The notes: a model not told the origin generated them from the letters alone. DNA of 64,000 bases from Amycolatopsis sp. cg9 (GCF_041346945.1 NZ_CP166850.1:2108001-2172000), one strand, 5' to 3'. Counted from the stretch's first letter, positions 32,656 through 41,523 are shown. Program-made: numbers and translations.

Positions 32656-33885
32656 ATGACCGGCCCCACTGACCTGCCCACCCTGCCCGGCACGCCGTTC
32701 GCCGGCCTCCTCGACGACGCGCGGGCGCTGCAAGATCGCACGGTCGCGCTCCGCCGCGCCGTCCACCGCCGGCCGGAGCAGGGCCTGCACCTGCCGCACA
32801 CCCAGGCGGCGATCCGGGACGCGCTCGCCGACCTGCCGCTGGAGATCACCGAGGGCAAGGCCACGACGTCGCTGACGGCCGTCCTGCGCGGCGCCCGGCC
32901 CGGTCCGGCCGTACTGCTGCGCGGCGACATGGACGCGCTGCCGCTGACCGAGGAGACCGGGCTCGACTTCGCGTCGGAGGACGAGGAGTCGATGCACGCG
33001 TGCGGGCACGACACGCACGTCGCGATGCTGGCGTCCGCGGCCCGGCTGCTCGCCGGGCGCAAGGATCAGCTGGCCGGCTCGGTCGTCTTCATGTTCCAGC
33101 CCGGCGAAGAGGGGCACCACGGCGCCCGGTTCATGATCCACGAAGGCGTGCTGGACGCCGCCGGGACGCGGGCCGAGCGCGCATTCGGCGTGCACATCCT
33201 CGCCAACGCGCCCAGCGGGCTGCTGCAGCTGCGGCCCGGTCCGCTGATGGCGTCGGCGGACTCGTTCACCGTGCGCGTCACCGGCAAGGGCGGCCACGGC
33301 TCCGCGCCGCAGCACACGATCGACCCGGTGCCGGCGGCCGCGGCGATGGTCGGCGCGCTGCACACGATGATCACGCGCCGGGTCAGCGTGTTCGACCCCG
33401 CGGTGCTCTCGGTGACCCGGATCCAGGCCGGCACGACGTCCAACATCATCCCGGAGACCGCCGAGCTCGAAGGCACCATCCGCACGCTGTCCGAGCAGAC
33501 GCGCGCGCTGGTCCGCGCCGAGCTGCCCAAGGTGTGCGAGCAGGTCGGCGCGGCGTACGGCTGCCGCGTGGTCGCCGACGTCGAGCCCGGCTACCCGGTG
33601 ACCGTCAACGACGACCGGGTCGCGGCCGAGGTGCTGCGCCTCGGCGCGACCGTGCTGGGGCCGGAGAACGTCGAGCTGCTCGCCGACCCCCTGATGGGCG
33701 CCGAGGACTTTTCCTACGTCCTGCAACGCGTTCCCGGCGCCTACGCGTTCCTCGGCGCGTGTCCGCCCGGCGTCGACCCGGCCGAGGCGGCGGCGAACCA
33801 CTCCAACCGCGTCATCTTCGACGAGGACGCAATGCCGAGCGGCGTCGCGATGCTCGCTGCTTTCGCGCTGGACTCCCTCCGCTAA
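32656..33885 (+). CDS. M20-family amidohydrolase/peptidase
   Basis: A 409-residue cytoplasmic metalloenzyme of the amidohydrolase/hippurate hydrolase subfamily. RRAVHRRPEQGLHLPHTQ, VLLRGDMDALPL, the metal ligands in HACGHDTHVAML, and the Glu pair in FMFQPGEEGHHGA are clear. A dimerisation domain (about 190-300) contains KGGHGSAPQHTIDPV. LADPLMGAEDFSYVL near the C terminus is also conserved. Substrates in this family are N-acyl amino acids. It converges with the phospholipase gene (4-bp overlap of ends). Confidence 0.93.
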   Translation: MTGPTDLPTLPGTPFAGLLDDARALQDRTVALRRAVHRRPEQGLHLPHTQAAIRDALADLPLEITEGKATTSLTAVLRGARPGPAVLLRGDMDALPLTEETGLDFASEDEESMHACGHDTHVAMLASAARLLAGRKDQLAGSVVFMFQPGEEGHHGARFMIHEGVLDAAGTRAERAFGVHILANAPSGLLQLRPGPLMASADSFTVRVTGKGGHGSAPQHTIDPVPAAAAMVGALHTMITRRVSVFDPAVLSVTRIQAGTTSNIIPETAELEGTIRTLSEQTRALVRAELPKVCEQVGAAYGCRVVADVEPGYPVTVNDDRVAAEVLRLGATVLGPENVELLADPLMGAEDFSYVLQRVPGAYAFLGACPPGVDPAEAAANHSNRVIFDEDAMPSGVAMLAAFALDSLR

Positions 33886-35828
33886 GGCCCGGTCCGCGAC
33901 GGGCGGCCGTCTTCCAGGTGGCCGGCGAAGCGGCGGCGCCACCCCGGGACCTCGAAAGCGACGTCGTACCAGCCGTTCCGCGTCGGCACGGGGAAGTCGC
34001 GCGAGCCACCCGGCGGGACCACGACGTCGTTCAGCGTGACCGGGGACGGCCCGCTGTTGGTCACCGTGACCCGCAGCGCGGGCGTGCTCACGAAGGTGAC
34101 GGCGGCGTCGAGACCGGGGCCGCCCGAGGCTTCGACGACGAAGCCGTTCGGGCCGTGGATCGCGACGTCGTACGACCCGGCGTGCGGGATCCGGCCGGTG
34201 ACCTCCCCGTTCGGCGGGACGTCGAAGCGCTGCGGCGGCCCGCCGACGTGGTAGGCGTACGCGGCCAGCTGCAGCGCCTGCGTCCCGTGGTTGGCCAGGT
34301 GCAGCTTCAGCGCACTGGGCTCGACCTCCGCCCAGGCGACCGGCTGGTACGGCAGCGGGCGCGCCTTGGCCGTGCCGGGCTCCTGCACGAGCGCGCCCGG
34401 CCGGACCCGGGGCTTCGGCAGCTTCGACTGCGTCCGGTCGGCTTCGGCGCGCAACGCGTCGGCGTCCGGCAGCAGCGGGATCGTCGTGTCGTGCGTGCGG
34501 AAGTCGAAGCAGCTGGTCAGGTCGCCGCAGATGGCGCGGCGCCACGCCGAGATGTTCGGCTCGCGCACCCCGGTCCACGTCTCGAGGAAGCGCAGCACCG
34601 ACGTGTGGTCGAAGACCTGCGAGTTCACCCAGCCGCCGCGGCTCCACGGCGAGACGACGGTCATCGGCACCCGCGGCCCCAGCCCGATCGGCGCGGGCGC
34701 CCCGGACGGCTCGCCCTTCTCCGGCCGGTTTCCCGGCAGGTACTCGCCGGGCGTGCCGGGCGGCGGCGCCGGCGGGACGACGTGGTCGAAGAAGCCGTCG
34801 TTTTCGTCGTAGTTGATGAAGACGACGGTGGATTCCCAGAGCGACGGCTTGTCCCACAACGCCTTCAACATCCGCTGGATGTAGGCGGCGCCGTCGACCG
34901 GCCGGGCGGCGGGGTGCTCGCAATAGCCGTACGGCGCCACGACCCAGGACACCGCGGGCAGCGTGCCGGCCGCGCAGTCGGCGAGGAACTCGGCCAGCAC
35001 GTGGTCGACGTCCTTCCCGCGACCCGAGTCGGGCTTGAGCTTCTTGCGCAGGTTCGCGCGCTCGGCCAGCCGCCGCTTCACGGGGTCCATCGAGTACAGC
35101 GCGTCGTGGTAGTTCTGGAACAGCCACAACGGGTTGTCGCCGTAGTCGCCGACGAAGTGCTCGGGGACGCCGCGCTCTTCGTCGTTCGCGTAGATCCGCC
35201 ACGAGACTCCCGCCGACTCCAGCCGTTCGGGGTAGGTCGGCCAGCGGAACGAGGGCTCGTAGTCGGGTGCGTTGCGCGTCGCGGGCCCGCCGGCGACGCC
35301 GTCCGGGTCGATCGTGCCGGTCCAGTGGAACAGCCGGTTCGGGTGCGTCGGGCCCTGGAGCGAGCAGAAGTAGTTGTCGCACAGGGTGAACGCGCTCGCC
35401 AGTGCGTGCTGGAACGGGATGTCGTCGCGGGTGAAGTACCCCATCGTCATGGGGCTCTTCGCCGCGATCCAGCCGTCGTACGCGCCGTCGTTCCACGCGC
35501 GGTGCGTGCTGTTCCAGTCGTGCGGCAGCTCGCCGAGGTCCTGACCGTCCACAACGGACGTGTCGATCCGGAACGGCAGCACCGGGTCGCCGGCGCCGCG
35601 CTGGCGGAAGACGTCGCGAAGCGCCGCGCGGTCACCGAAGCCGCGTACGCCCGCCATGGTGCCGTAGTAGTGGTCGAACGACCGGTTCTCCTGCATCAGC
35701 ACCACGACGTGGCGGACGTCGTCGATCGTGCCCTTCCGCGACGCGGGGGCGCAGGCGGCGGACAGCGCGCCGGCCACGGTGACCGCGGCCGCGCCGCCCA
35801 GCACCGTGCGCCGCCGGATCCGGCTCAT
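33882..35828 (-). CDS. plc: Secreted phosphocholine-type phospholipase C (Tat exported)
   Basis: A 648-residue enzyme. The twin-arginine signal is SRIRRRTVLGGAAAVTVAG. The phosphoesterase domain (about 38-430) starts with VVLMQENRSFDHYYGTM and includes GPTHPNRLFHWTG and FINYDENDGFFDHVVPP, the family's active-site segments. Two C-terminal DUF756-type beta domains (about 470-648) follow. Bacterial relatives hydrolyse phosphatidylcholine and sphingomyelin outside the cell, usually under phosphate limitation. ATG 35828 has AGGAGG five bases upstream; GTG 35834 is less likely. Confidence 0.94.
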   Translation of the reverse strand: MSRIRRRTVLGGAAAVTVAGALSAACAPASRKGTIDDVRHVVVLMQENRSFDHYYGTMAGVRGFGDRAALRDVFRQRGAGDPVLPFRIDTSVVDGQDLGELPHDWNSTHRAWNDGAYDGWIAAKSPMTMGYFTRDDIPFQHALASAFTLCDNYFCSLQGPTHPNRLFHWTGTIDPDGVAGGPATRNAPDYEPSFRWPTYPERLESAGVSWRIYANDEERGVPEHFVGDYGDNPLWLFQNYHDALYSMDPVKRRLAERANLRKKLKPDSGRGKDVDHVLAEFLADCAAGTLPAVSWVVAPYGYCEHPAARPVDGAAYIQRMLKALWDKPSLWESTVVFINYDENDGFFDHVVPPAPPPGTPGEYLPGNRPEKGEPSGAPAPIGLGPRVPMTVVSPWSRGGWVNSQVFDHTSVLRFLETWTGVREPNISAWRRAICGDLTSCFDFRTHDTTIPLLPDADALRAEADRTQSKLPKPRVRPGALVQEPGTAKARPLPYQPVAWAEVEPSALKLHLANHGTQALQLAAYAYHVGGPPQRFDVPPNGEVTGRIPHAGSYDVAIHGPNGFVVEASGGPGLDAAVTFVSTPALRVTVTNSGPSPVTLNDVVVPPGGSRDFPVPTRNGWYDVAFEVPGWRRRFAGHLEDGRPSRTGP

Positions 35829-35895
35829 GTCCACCTCCTCGTCCCCAGGTCAGCGGCCTGACCGGAGTACCTTTCCCGCCGAGAGAGGTGAAGCC

Positions 35896-36273
35896 ATGCT
35901 CAACTCAGCGGAATTGGTCGCCTTCGCACCGTCGAGCGACCTCGAGCGCTCGCGCGCCTTCTACACGGATGTCGCCGGGCTCGAGTTCATCGAGCAAACC
36001 CCCTTCGCTGTCGTGTTCCGGAGTGGCCGGACGATGGTGCGCGTCACCGCCGTGGCCGAGTTCACGCCGCAGCCGTTCACGGTGCTCGGCTGGGCGGTCG
36101 CCGACATCCGGGCGGCCGTCACCGAGCTGCGTGGCCGCGGTGTCGAGTTCCTCACGTTCGACACGCTGCCACAGGACACCGACAAAATCTGGAGCACGCC
36201 CGGCGGGCGGATCGCGTGGTTCCGCGATCCGGACGGCAACGTGCTGTCGCTGACGGAGTTCACTGGCAATTAA
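35896..36273 (+). CDS. VOC-superfamily protein
   Basis: A 125-residue glyoxalase/bleomycin-resistance fold with two beta-alpha-beta-beta-beta units. SSDLERSRAFYTDVAGLEFI starts the first unit and WFRDPDGNVLSLTEF ends the second, the usual metal-binding Glu position. GAGAGAGG before ATG 35896 serves as ribosome site. The function could be a dioxygenase, isomerase or drug-binding protein. Confidence 0.87.
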   Translation: MLNSAELVAFAPSSDLERSRAFYTDVAGLEFIEQTPFAVVFRSGRTMVRVTAVAEFTPQPFTVLGWAVADIRAAVTELRGRGVEFLTFDTLPQDTDKIWSTPGGRIAWFRDPDGNVLSLTEFTGN

Positions 36274-36274
36274 A

Positions 36275-36285
36275 CAACAGTGTTG
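36275..36285. promoter_or_regulatory. CAACAGTGTTG palindrome in AT-rich leader
   Basis: An 11-bp perfect palindrome around a central G lies in an unusually AT-rich 26-bp gap between the VOC gene and the UPF0303 gene. It has the size of a TetR or MarR half-operator. No regulator gene is adjacent. Confidence 0.4.
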
Positions 36286-36299
36286 ATTTAATAGGCGGC

Positions 36300-36764
36300 A
36301 TGACCGAACCCGACGCCCTCGCCCAGCTCGCCGAGCAGGAGGAACGCCTCCAGTTCACGAAGTTCGACAACGAGACGGCGCTCGCCCTCGGCCAGCAGCT
36401 GCTCACGGCCGCGCGCGACCGCGGACTGCCGGTGACGGTCTCGGTCCGCCGCAACGGCCAGCGCCTCTTCCACGCGGCCCTGCCGGGCACGTCGGCCGAC
36501 AACGACGCCTGGATCGACCGCAAGAGCCGGGTGGTGGACCGCTACGGCCACAGCTCCTTCCTGGTCGGCACCCGGTTCCGCGCCAACGGCGGCTCGTTCG
36601 AGGAGGACAGCCGCCTGGACCCGGACCAGTACGCCGCCCACGGCGGGGTGTTCCCGGTGCTGGTCCGCGGCGTCGGCCCGGTCGGGACGGTCGGGGTGTC
36701 GGGGCTCCCGCAGGCCGAGGACCACGCGTTCGTCGTCGAGCAGCTGGAGCTGTTCCTGGGTTAG
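36300..36764 (+). CDS. UPF0303/HbpS-like family protein
   Basis: A 154-residue protein. FDNETALALGQQLLTAARDR, VTVSVRRNGQRLFHAALPG, WIDRKSRVVDRYGHSSFLVG and DQYAAHGGVFPVLVRG match the UPF0303 (YBR137W-like) subgroup of the GlcG/HbpS fold. Haem-degrading or chaperone roles are reported for relatives of the fold. ATG 36300 is used. It converges with the DUF3558 lipoprotein gene (4-bp overlap). Confidence 0.87.
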   Translation: MTEPDALAQLAEQEERLQFTKFDNETALALGQQLLTAARDRGLPVTVSVRRNGQRLFHAALPGTSADNDAWIDRKSRVVDRYGHSSFLVGTRFRANGGSFEEDSRLDPDQYAAHGGVFPVLVRGVGPVGTVGVSGLPQAEDHAFVVEQLELFLG

Positions 36765-37372
36765 CCCCGCAGGTTGCCGAGCACGAACTCGGCGGTCTTC
36801 AGGACGCCACCGCAGCGGTCCTTGTCCCAGTAGACCGAGGGTGCTCCGTTGCCGTGGTAGCTGAAGATCAGCATGTCCGAGTCGGTGACGCCGATGGCGA
36901 CGTCGCAGTTGTCCGGCCCCGGCATCTCGTGGAAGATCGCGGCCGGCAACCCGGAGATCGACACCCCGCTCCATGGATCGAGCGCTCCGGACTCGCGTCG
37001 CGACGAGTCCTTGAGGGCCTCGAGCGTCTTGGGTTCCGTGAGCGACTTCAGCGCGGAGACGGCTGGCGACTTCCCGCTGGTCCAGACGCAGCCCGCGGCC
37101 ACGGCGGTGAACGACCTGCGCGGCGTCACGATGTCCGGCGGATCGGCGACGACGGCAGCCACCTGCTCCTTGGTGAGCAGCGAGCAGGGATCAGCGTCGA
37201 ACTTCGCCAGGTCGACCGGCTGCCGCACCGGCGTCAACGGCAAGGCCGGACCGGTCTGCGGTGGCAACGGCGGTTCGAGAAGAGTCGTTTTCAGCCTGGA
37301 GGGCCCGCAGGCGGTGAGCAGTGCCCCGGCGAGGATCGCGGCGAGGACCAATGGAGACGAACGCGTTCGCAT
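36761..37372 (-). CDS. DUF3558 lipoprotein
   Basis: A 203-residue exported lipoprotein. MRTRSSPLVLAAILAG begins the signal peptide and LLTAC is the lipobox (Cys about residue 22). The domain has the DUF3558 pattern: FDADPCSLLTKEQVAAVV, a second Cys in AAGCVWTSG, NCDVAIGVT and CGGVLKTAEFVL, giving four Cys residues likely to form disulfides. The family is typical of Pseudonocardiaceae and mycobacteria and has no known function. ATG 37372 gives a normal signal peptide; an upstream ATG at 37399 is possible. Confidence 0.88.
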   Translation of the reverse strand: MRTRSSPLVLAAILAGALLTACGPSRLKTTLLEPPLPPQTGPALPLTPVRQPVDLAKFDADPCSLLTKEQVAAVVADPPDIVTPRRSFTAVAAGCVWTSGKSPAVSALKSLTEPKTLEALKDSSRRESGALDPWSGVSISGLPAAIFHEMPGPDNCDVAIGVTDSDMLIFSYHGNGAPSVYWDKDRCGGVLKTAEFVLGNLRG

Positions 37373-37557
37373 CGTGCTCACTCCGGCCAAGCCGACCATG
37401 ACCGCATCACGGCGTCGTTCATCCCCGACCCCCTACTCCAGGTCCCGTCGCGATGACGGAACGTGCCCGTCCAGCACGATGCTGCGGACCCCCGACAAGC
37501 CACCACGCCCCGAAAAAGAACCGGCCGAAATCACATCCCCTTGCTACCGTCAATCCC

Positions 37558-37605
37558 GTGAAGCGCGCATTGACGACGACGCCGGAGAGTGTCCCGGCGC
37601 GCTGA
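37558..37605 (+). CDS. Threonine-rich leader peptide of the ThrRS gene
   Basis: GTG 37558 opens a 15-codon frame MKRALTTTPESVPAR with three consecutive ACG threonine codons, ending 12 bp before a perfect GC hairpin and 79 bp before the threonyl-tRNA synthetase start. Position and composition are those of a ribosome-stalling leader peptide that senses charged tRNA-Thr. This is an inference from sequence arrangement. Confidence 0.65.
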   Translation: MKRALTTTPESVPAR

Positions 37606-37617
37606 ACCACGCATTCC

Positions 37618-37641
37618 AGCCCGGGGCGGTCGCCCCGGGCT
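37618..37641 (+). terminator. Attenuator hairpin upstream of the ThrRS gene
   Basis: AGCCCGGGGC (37618-37627) pairs perfectly with GCCCCGGGCT (37632-37641) and is followed by TCGTCTTGT. The leader segment TCCCGG at 37592-37597 could instead pair with CCGGGG at 37621-37626, giving a candidate antiterminator when a ribosome stalls on the Thr codons. Confidence 0.7.
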
Positions 37642-37684
37642 TCGTCTTGTGGTGCACCGCCTCGCCGTTCCCGAGGAGTCCACA

Positions 37685-38911
37685 ATGCACGACCACCGCA
37701 AGCTCGGCCGCGAACTCGGCCTGTTCGGTTCCGACCCGCTGATCGGCGCGGGCCTGCCCTACTGGCTGCCCGACGGCGCCGAGATCCGGCACAGCCTGGA
37801 GGAATACGTCCGCGGCCTCGAACGGCGCGCGGGGTACCGGCACGTCCATTCGCCCGTGCTCGGCAAACGCGAGCTGTACGAGATTTCCGGGCACTGGGCG
37901 CACTACCGCGACGACATGTACCCGCCCATGGACGTCGGCGGCGAGCAGCTCGTGCTGCGGCCCAGCCTGTGCCCGCACCACGCGCTGATCTACCGGTCAC
38001 GCGGCCGCAGCCACCGCGAACTGCCGCTGCGGATCGCCGAACTCGGCGGGATGTACCGCAGCGAGCTGTCCGGGGTCCTCGGCGGGCTGGGCCGGGTGCG
38101 CGCCATCCAGCTCAACGACGCGCACGTCTTCTGCCGTCTCGACCAGGTCGAAGCCGAGGCGGTCGCGGCACTGGCGCTGATCCGGCAGGCCTACGACGCG
38201 CTCGGCATCAGCGCGGCGCGCTACCGGCTTTCCCTGCCCGGTGCCGGCGGCAAGTACGTGGCCGGGAATTGGGATCGCGCCGCGGAAATCCTGCGTTCCG
38301 TGCTCGATCGGAGCGGGCTCCCGTACGACGCCGTCGAAGGGGAAGCGGCTTTCTACGGGCCCAAGATCGACGTCCAGATCGCCGACAATGCCGGTCGCGA
38401 ATCGACCCTGTCCACCGTTCAGGTCGATTTTCACCAGCCCGCGCGGTTCGACCTCGAATACGTCGGTGCGGACGCGGCGAAACACCGGCCGGTCATGGTG
38501 CACCGCAGCATCATCGGCAGCGTCGAACGCGCGGTGGCGCAGCTGATCGAAGTGCACGGCGGCGCGTTCCCGGCCTGGCTCGCGCCGGTGCAGCTGCGGT
38601 TGCTCCCGCTTTCCGAGGCCGAAGTGCCGTACGCGCGCGAAGTCCTCGATCGCTGCGGCGACCTGCGGGCCGAAATCGCGGCCGAAGGCAGCCTCGGCGC
38701 CCGGATCCGGGACGGGCGGCTGGTGCCGTTCCAGGCCGTGCTCGGACCGGAGGAGGTCGCCGCGGGGCGGCTTTCGCTGCGGTTGCGGGACGGCAGCCGG
38801 CTCGACGCGCGACCGGCCGAAGAGGCGCTCGCCTGGCTCAGGGCCGAGAGCTCGCCGCCGTCAGCCAGTCGAGGACCGGGGTCAGGCTTTCCGGCCGCGC
38901 CCAGCCGTTGA
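37685..38911 (+). CDS. Short threonyl-tRNA synthetase without TGS and editing domains
   Basis: A 408-residue class II synthetase; full bacterial ThrRS has about 640-690 residues. It begins directly at the catalytic domain (GLPYWLPDGAEIRHSLEEYV). Motif 2 is GGMYRSELSGVLGGLGRVR. The zinc ligands that select threonine are kept: Cys in LRPSLCPHH, His in QLNDAHVFC, His in PVMVHRSIIGS. The anticodon-binding domain (about 290-390) has FPAWLAPVQLRLLPLSE. The TGS and N2 editing domains are absent, so it could not clear Ser-tRNA-Thr. It is preceded by a Thr leader peptide and attenuator. It could be a stress or inhibitor-resistant second ThrRS. Its 3' end overlaps the MerR gene by 74 bp. Confidence 0.87.
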   Translation: MHDHRKLGRELGLFGSDPLIGAGLPYWLPDGAEIRHSLEEYVRGLERRAGYRHVHSPVLGKRELYEISGHWAHYRDDMYPPMDVGGEQLVLRPSLCPHHALIYRSRGRSHRELPLRIAELGGMYRSELSGVLGGLGRVRAIQLNDAHVFCRLDQVEAEAVAALALIRQAYDALGISAARYRLSLPGAGGKYVAGNWDRAAEILRSVLDRSGLPYDAVEGEAAFYGPKIDVQIADNAGRESTLSTVQVDFHQPARFDLEYVGADAAKHRPVMVHRSIIGSVERAVAQLIEVHGGAFPAWLAPVQLRLLPLSEAEVPYAREVLDRCGDLRAEIAAEGSLGARIRDGRLVPFQAVLGPEEVAAGRLSLRLRDGSRLDARPAEEALAWLRAESSPPSASRGPGSGFPAAPSR

Positions 38912-39683
38912 TCACCGCGAGCAGTTCCAGGTAGCGCTCACGGCGTGGGTTGTTGACGGTCTCGAGCCACTCCCGCAGTTCGCGGGGGTCGCGGCCCAGG
39001 CCGTCGACGATCGACGCCGCTTCCGGCGCGTCCGGAGCGATTCCCGCTTCGAGCGCCGGCGTGACGGCGGCGCGCACCTCGGCGGCCAGGTCGCGGCGGA
39101 GACCGGTTTCGTGCCGGTCGGCGAGCCGGCGCAGGGCGGCGCGGAACTCCGCGTCGCGCGTCAGCTCGGCCAGCGCGATCCACGCCTCGAGCTGCTCGGG
39201 GCTCGGGTCCGCCGGCAGTTCCGGGGTCAGCGTTCGCGCGATCCCGGCCAGGCCGGGACGGTCACCCAGCGCTTCGGCCAGGAACTCGCCGACCAGGTGC
39301 CGTCGTTCCACTTCGGACAGTCGGGCCAGTTCGTGCACGAGTTTCGTCTCCTCCGTGGTCGAGCCGCGGCCGGCGATCGCCGTCAGCACCGCTTGGCGCA
39401 GCCGCAGCACGCGGATCTCCGCTTCCAGCGCCTCCGCGTGCCGTGCCGCGATGTCGGCGATCGCGACTTCGCCGTCGGTGATCCGGCCGATCGTGGCGAG
39501 GTCGAGGCCGAGTTCGCGCAGGGTGCGGACGAGGTCGAGCCGGTCGAGGGCGGCGTCGTCGTACCGGCGCTGACCTGCGGCGTTGCGCCCGGACGGTGGC
39601 ACGAGACCGCGATCCGAATAGAACCGGACGGCCTTGATCGTCAGTCCCGTCCGCCGGGCCAGCTCGCCGATCGAATACCGCAT
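38838..39683 (-). CDS. MerR-family transcriptional regulator
   Basis: A 281-residue regulator. The winged helix (1-70) reads YSIGELARRTGLTIKAVRFY then SDRGLVPPSGRNAAGQRRY, with the dimerisation helix at about 80-110. The C-terminal 170 residues are a helical domain of the TipAS-like or unknown ligand-binding kind. There are no Cys pairs for metal sensing. Its 3' end overlaps the ThrRS gene tail to tail by 74 bp. The target promoter is not obvious. Confidence 0.9.
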   Translation of the reverse strand: MRYSIGELARRTGLTIKAVRFYSDRGLVPPSGRNAAGQRRYDDAALDRLDLVRTLRELGLDLATIGRITDGEVAIADIAARHAEALEAEIRVLRLRQAVLTAIAGRGSTTEETKLVHELARLSEVERRHLVGEFLAEALGDRPGLAGIARTLTPELPADPSPEQLEAWIALAELTRDAEFRAALRRLADRHETGLRRDLAAEVRAAVTPALEAGIAPDAPEAASIVDGLGRDPRELREWLETVNNPRRERYLELLAVINGWARPESLTPVLDWLTAASSRP

Positions 39684-39805
39684 GCCGCCAGCCTGGCAGC
39701 TCCCCTCGGGGGAGCCGCAAGCCCTGATTCACCCCATCGTGTCGATCACCTGTTCGACGATTCGCGGTAACGTGGATCACATGAGCCAACGAGCACCGCC
39801 GGCCC

Positions 39806-40633
39806 TCAGGTCTCTTCCCGAATCCGGGTGACCAGCTGGGTCGGGTTCACGAACCGCAACGCGACGAGGAGGAGCAGGAGCATGGAAGCCGTGTAGATGG
39901 TCGCCATCGCGTCCACGGACTGGTTCGCGCGAATTCCCGCGGCGAACACGGAGTTGTACAGCGCCACCACGAGGGTCGTCGAGTCCGGGCCGGCGGTGAG
40001 GAACGTCAGCTCGAACATCCCGACCGTGCGCACCAGCACGAGGATCGACGCGGCCAGGATGCCCGGCAGCAGCAGCGGGCCCAGGATGCGGGTGAACACC
40101 GACGCCGTCCGCGCGCCGGACATGCGCGCCGCGGCTTCGATCTTCGGGTCGATCTGCTCGATGAACGGCGTCATGGTCAGCACGACGAACGGCACCGACG
40201 GCACCAGGTTCGCCAGGATGACGCCGGTGGTCGTGCCGGCGAGGTGGACCTTGTACAGCACCGTGGCCAGCGGGATGCCGTAGGTGATCGGCGGGATGAG
40301 GATCGGCAGCACGAACAGCAGCATCACCAGGCGCTTGCCGGGGAAGGAGCGGCGGGCCAGCGCGTAAGCGGCCGGGACACCGACTGCCACCGACACGGCG
40401 ATCACCACGAGCGCGACGACCGCCGTCGTCAGGAGGACGTCCGAGAGGCCGAACTCGCGCCACGCGTCGGCGTACCAATGAGTGGTGAAGCCGTCCGGGA
40501 GCCAGGTGCCGAACCACTGCGTGCCGAACGAGTCGACGACCACCGAGAGCACCACGCCGGCGAGGTTGACGAAGAAGAACGCGACGACAGCCCAGACGAC
40601 CCAACGTCCGGGACGCGCGACCCAACCGGTCAT
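39806..40633 (-). CDS. ABC importer permease 2
   Basis: A 275-residue inner-membrane permease with six predicted helices. The EAA loop that docks with the ATPase is in IDPKIEAAARMSGARTASVF then TRILGPLLLPG. It is the last gene of a four-gene operon (binding protein, ATPase, permease, permease) with 4-bp overlaps. The system belongs to the iron/thiamine/polyamine-like (MetI-fold) class. Confidence 0.92.
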   Translation of the reverse strand: MTGWVARPGRWVVWAVVAFFFVNLAGVVLSVVVDSFGTQWFGTWLPDGFTTHWYADAWREFGLSDVLLTTAVVALVVIAVSVAVGVPAAYALARRSFPGKRLVMLLFVLPILIPPITYGIPLATVLYKVHLAGTTTGVILANLVPSVPFVVLTMTPFIEQIDPKIEAAARMSGARTASVFTRILGPLLLPGILAASILVLVRTVGMFELTFLTAGPDSTTLVVALYNSVFAAGIRANQSVDAMATIYTASMLLLLLVALRFVNPTQLVTRIREET

Positions 40634-41523
40634 CCCTTGCCTCCGGTCGCTCCGCGGTAGAGCGTGGCGCGCCACGCCATGACCAGGCCGATCACGATCA
40701 GCATGACCACCGCCATGAGCATCGCGACGGCCGAGCCCATCGAGTAGTCGTACTCCTCGAACGCGGCGTGGTAGGCCGCGATCGAGATGACGCGGGTCTC
40801 GTTCGCCGGGTCGCCGACCAGCTGCGCCGAGGGGAACACCGAGAACGCCATGACGAACGACAAGCAGAAGGTGATCGCCAGGCCGGGGGCCAGCAGGGGC
40901 AGCGTGATCCGCCGGAAGCGCTGGACGCCGTTCGCGCCCAGCGTGGCGGCCGCCTTCTCCAGGGAGGGGTCGATGCCCGAAAGGTAGGACAACGTCAGCA
41001 GGAAGGAGAACGGGAAGCCGGTGATCACCAGCGACAGCAGCACGCCGGTGTAGTTGTGGATCAGCGGCAGCGGCTGGTCGGTGATGCCCAGGACCGTAAG
41101 CACCTTGTTCAGCCAGCCCGCCGGGCCGCCGTACATGATCAGGCCCTGCGCGGTGAGCACCGTGCCGAGCGTGATCGGCACGACCAGGATCGCCGTCAGG
41201 AGGCGCTTGCCGCGGACGCGGCCGCGCAGCACGTACGCGATGGGGATGCTGGCGAGGACGTTGATGAACGTCGCGGGCAGCGCGATGCCCAGCGTCGTCC
41301 AGACGGTGTCGCGCAGGTAGGGGTCGCCGAAGAACCGGGCGTAGTTCGCGAAGACGCCGCCCCGGCGTGGGGCGAAGGACAACTGCAGGCCGTAGAGGAA
41401 GGGGTACAGGAACAGGCAAGCGATCACGAGCAGGCCGGGAACCAGCAGGAGCAGGGTGCGGTCGATGCCGCGTTCGGCCAGGCGGTGCCGGAGGGCCGGG
41501 CGGGCCGTCGTCACGGCGGTCAC
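40630..41523 (-). CDS. ABC importer permease 1
   Basis: A 297-residue permease with six helices. LLLLVPGLLVIACLFLYPFL is the first. The EAA loop is IDPSLEKAAATLGANGVQRF then RRITLPLLAPG. It overlaps both neighbours by 4 bp. The two permeases would form a heterodimer. Confidence 0.92.
   Translation of the reverse strand: MTAVTTARPALRHRLAERGIDRTLLLLVPGLLVIACLFLYPFLYGLQLSFAPRRGGVFANYARFFGDPYLRDTVWTTLGIALPATFINVLASIPIAYVLRGRVRGKRLLTAILVVPITLGTVLTAQGLIMYGGPAGWLNKVLTVLGITDQPLPLIHNYTGVLLSLVITGFPFSFLLTLSYLSGIDPSLEKAAATLGANGVQRFRRITLPLLAPGLAITFCLSFVMAFSVFPSAQLVGDPANETRVISIAAYHAAFEEYDYSMGSAVAMLMAVVMLIVIGLVMAWRATLYRGATGGKG

Noticed and set aside
37641..37680. T-box riboswitch for the ThrRS gene (TGGTGCACCGC resembles the T-box core)
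   Set aside because: The match has a two-base insertion, lies after the terminator stem rather than before it, and no specifier stem with a Thr codon bulge was seen. The leader peptide explains the region better.
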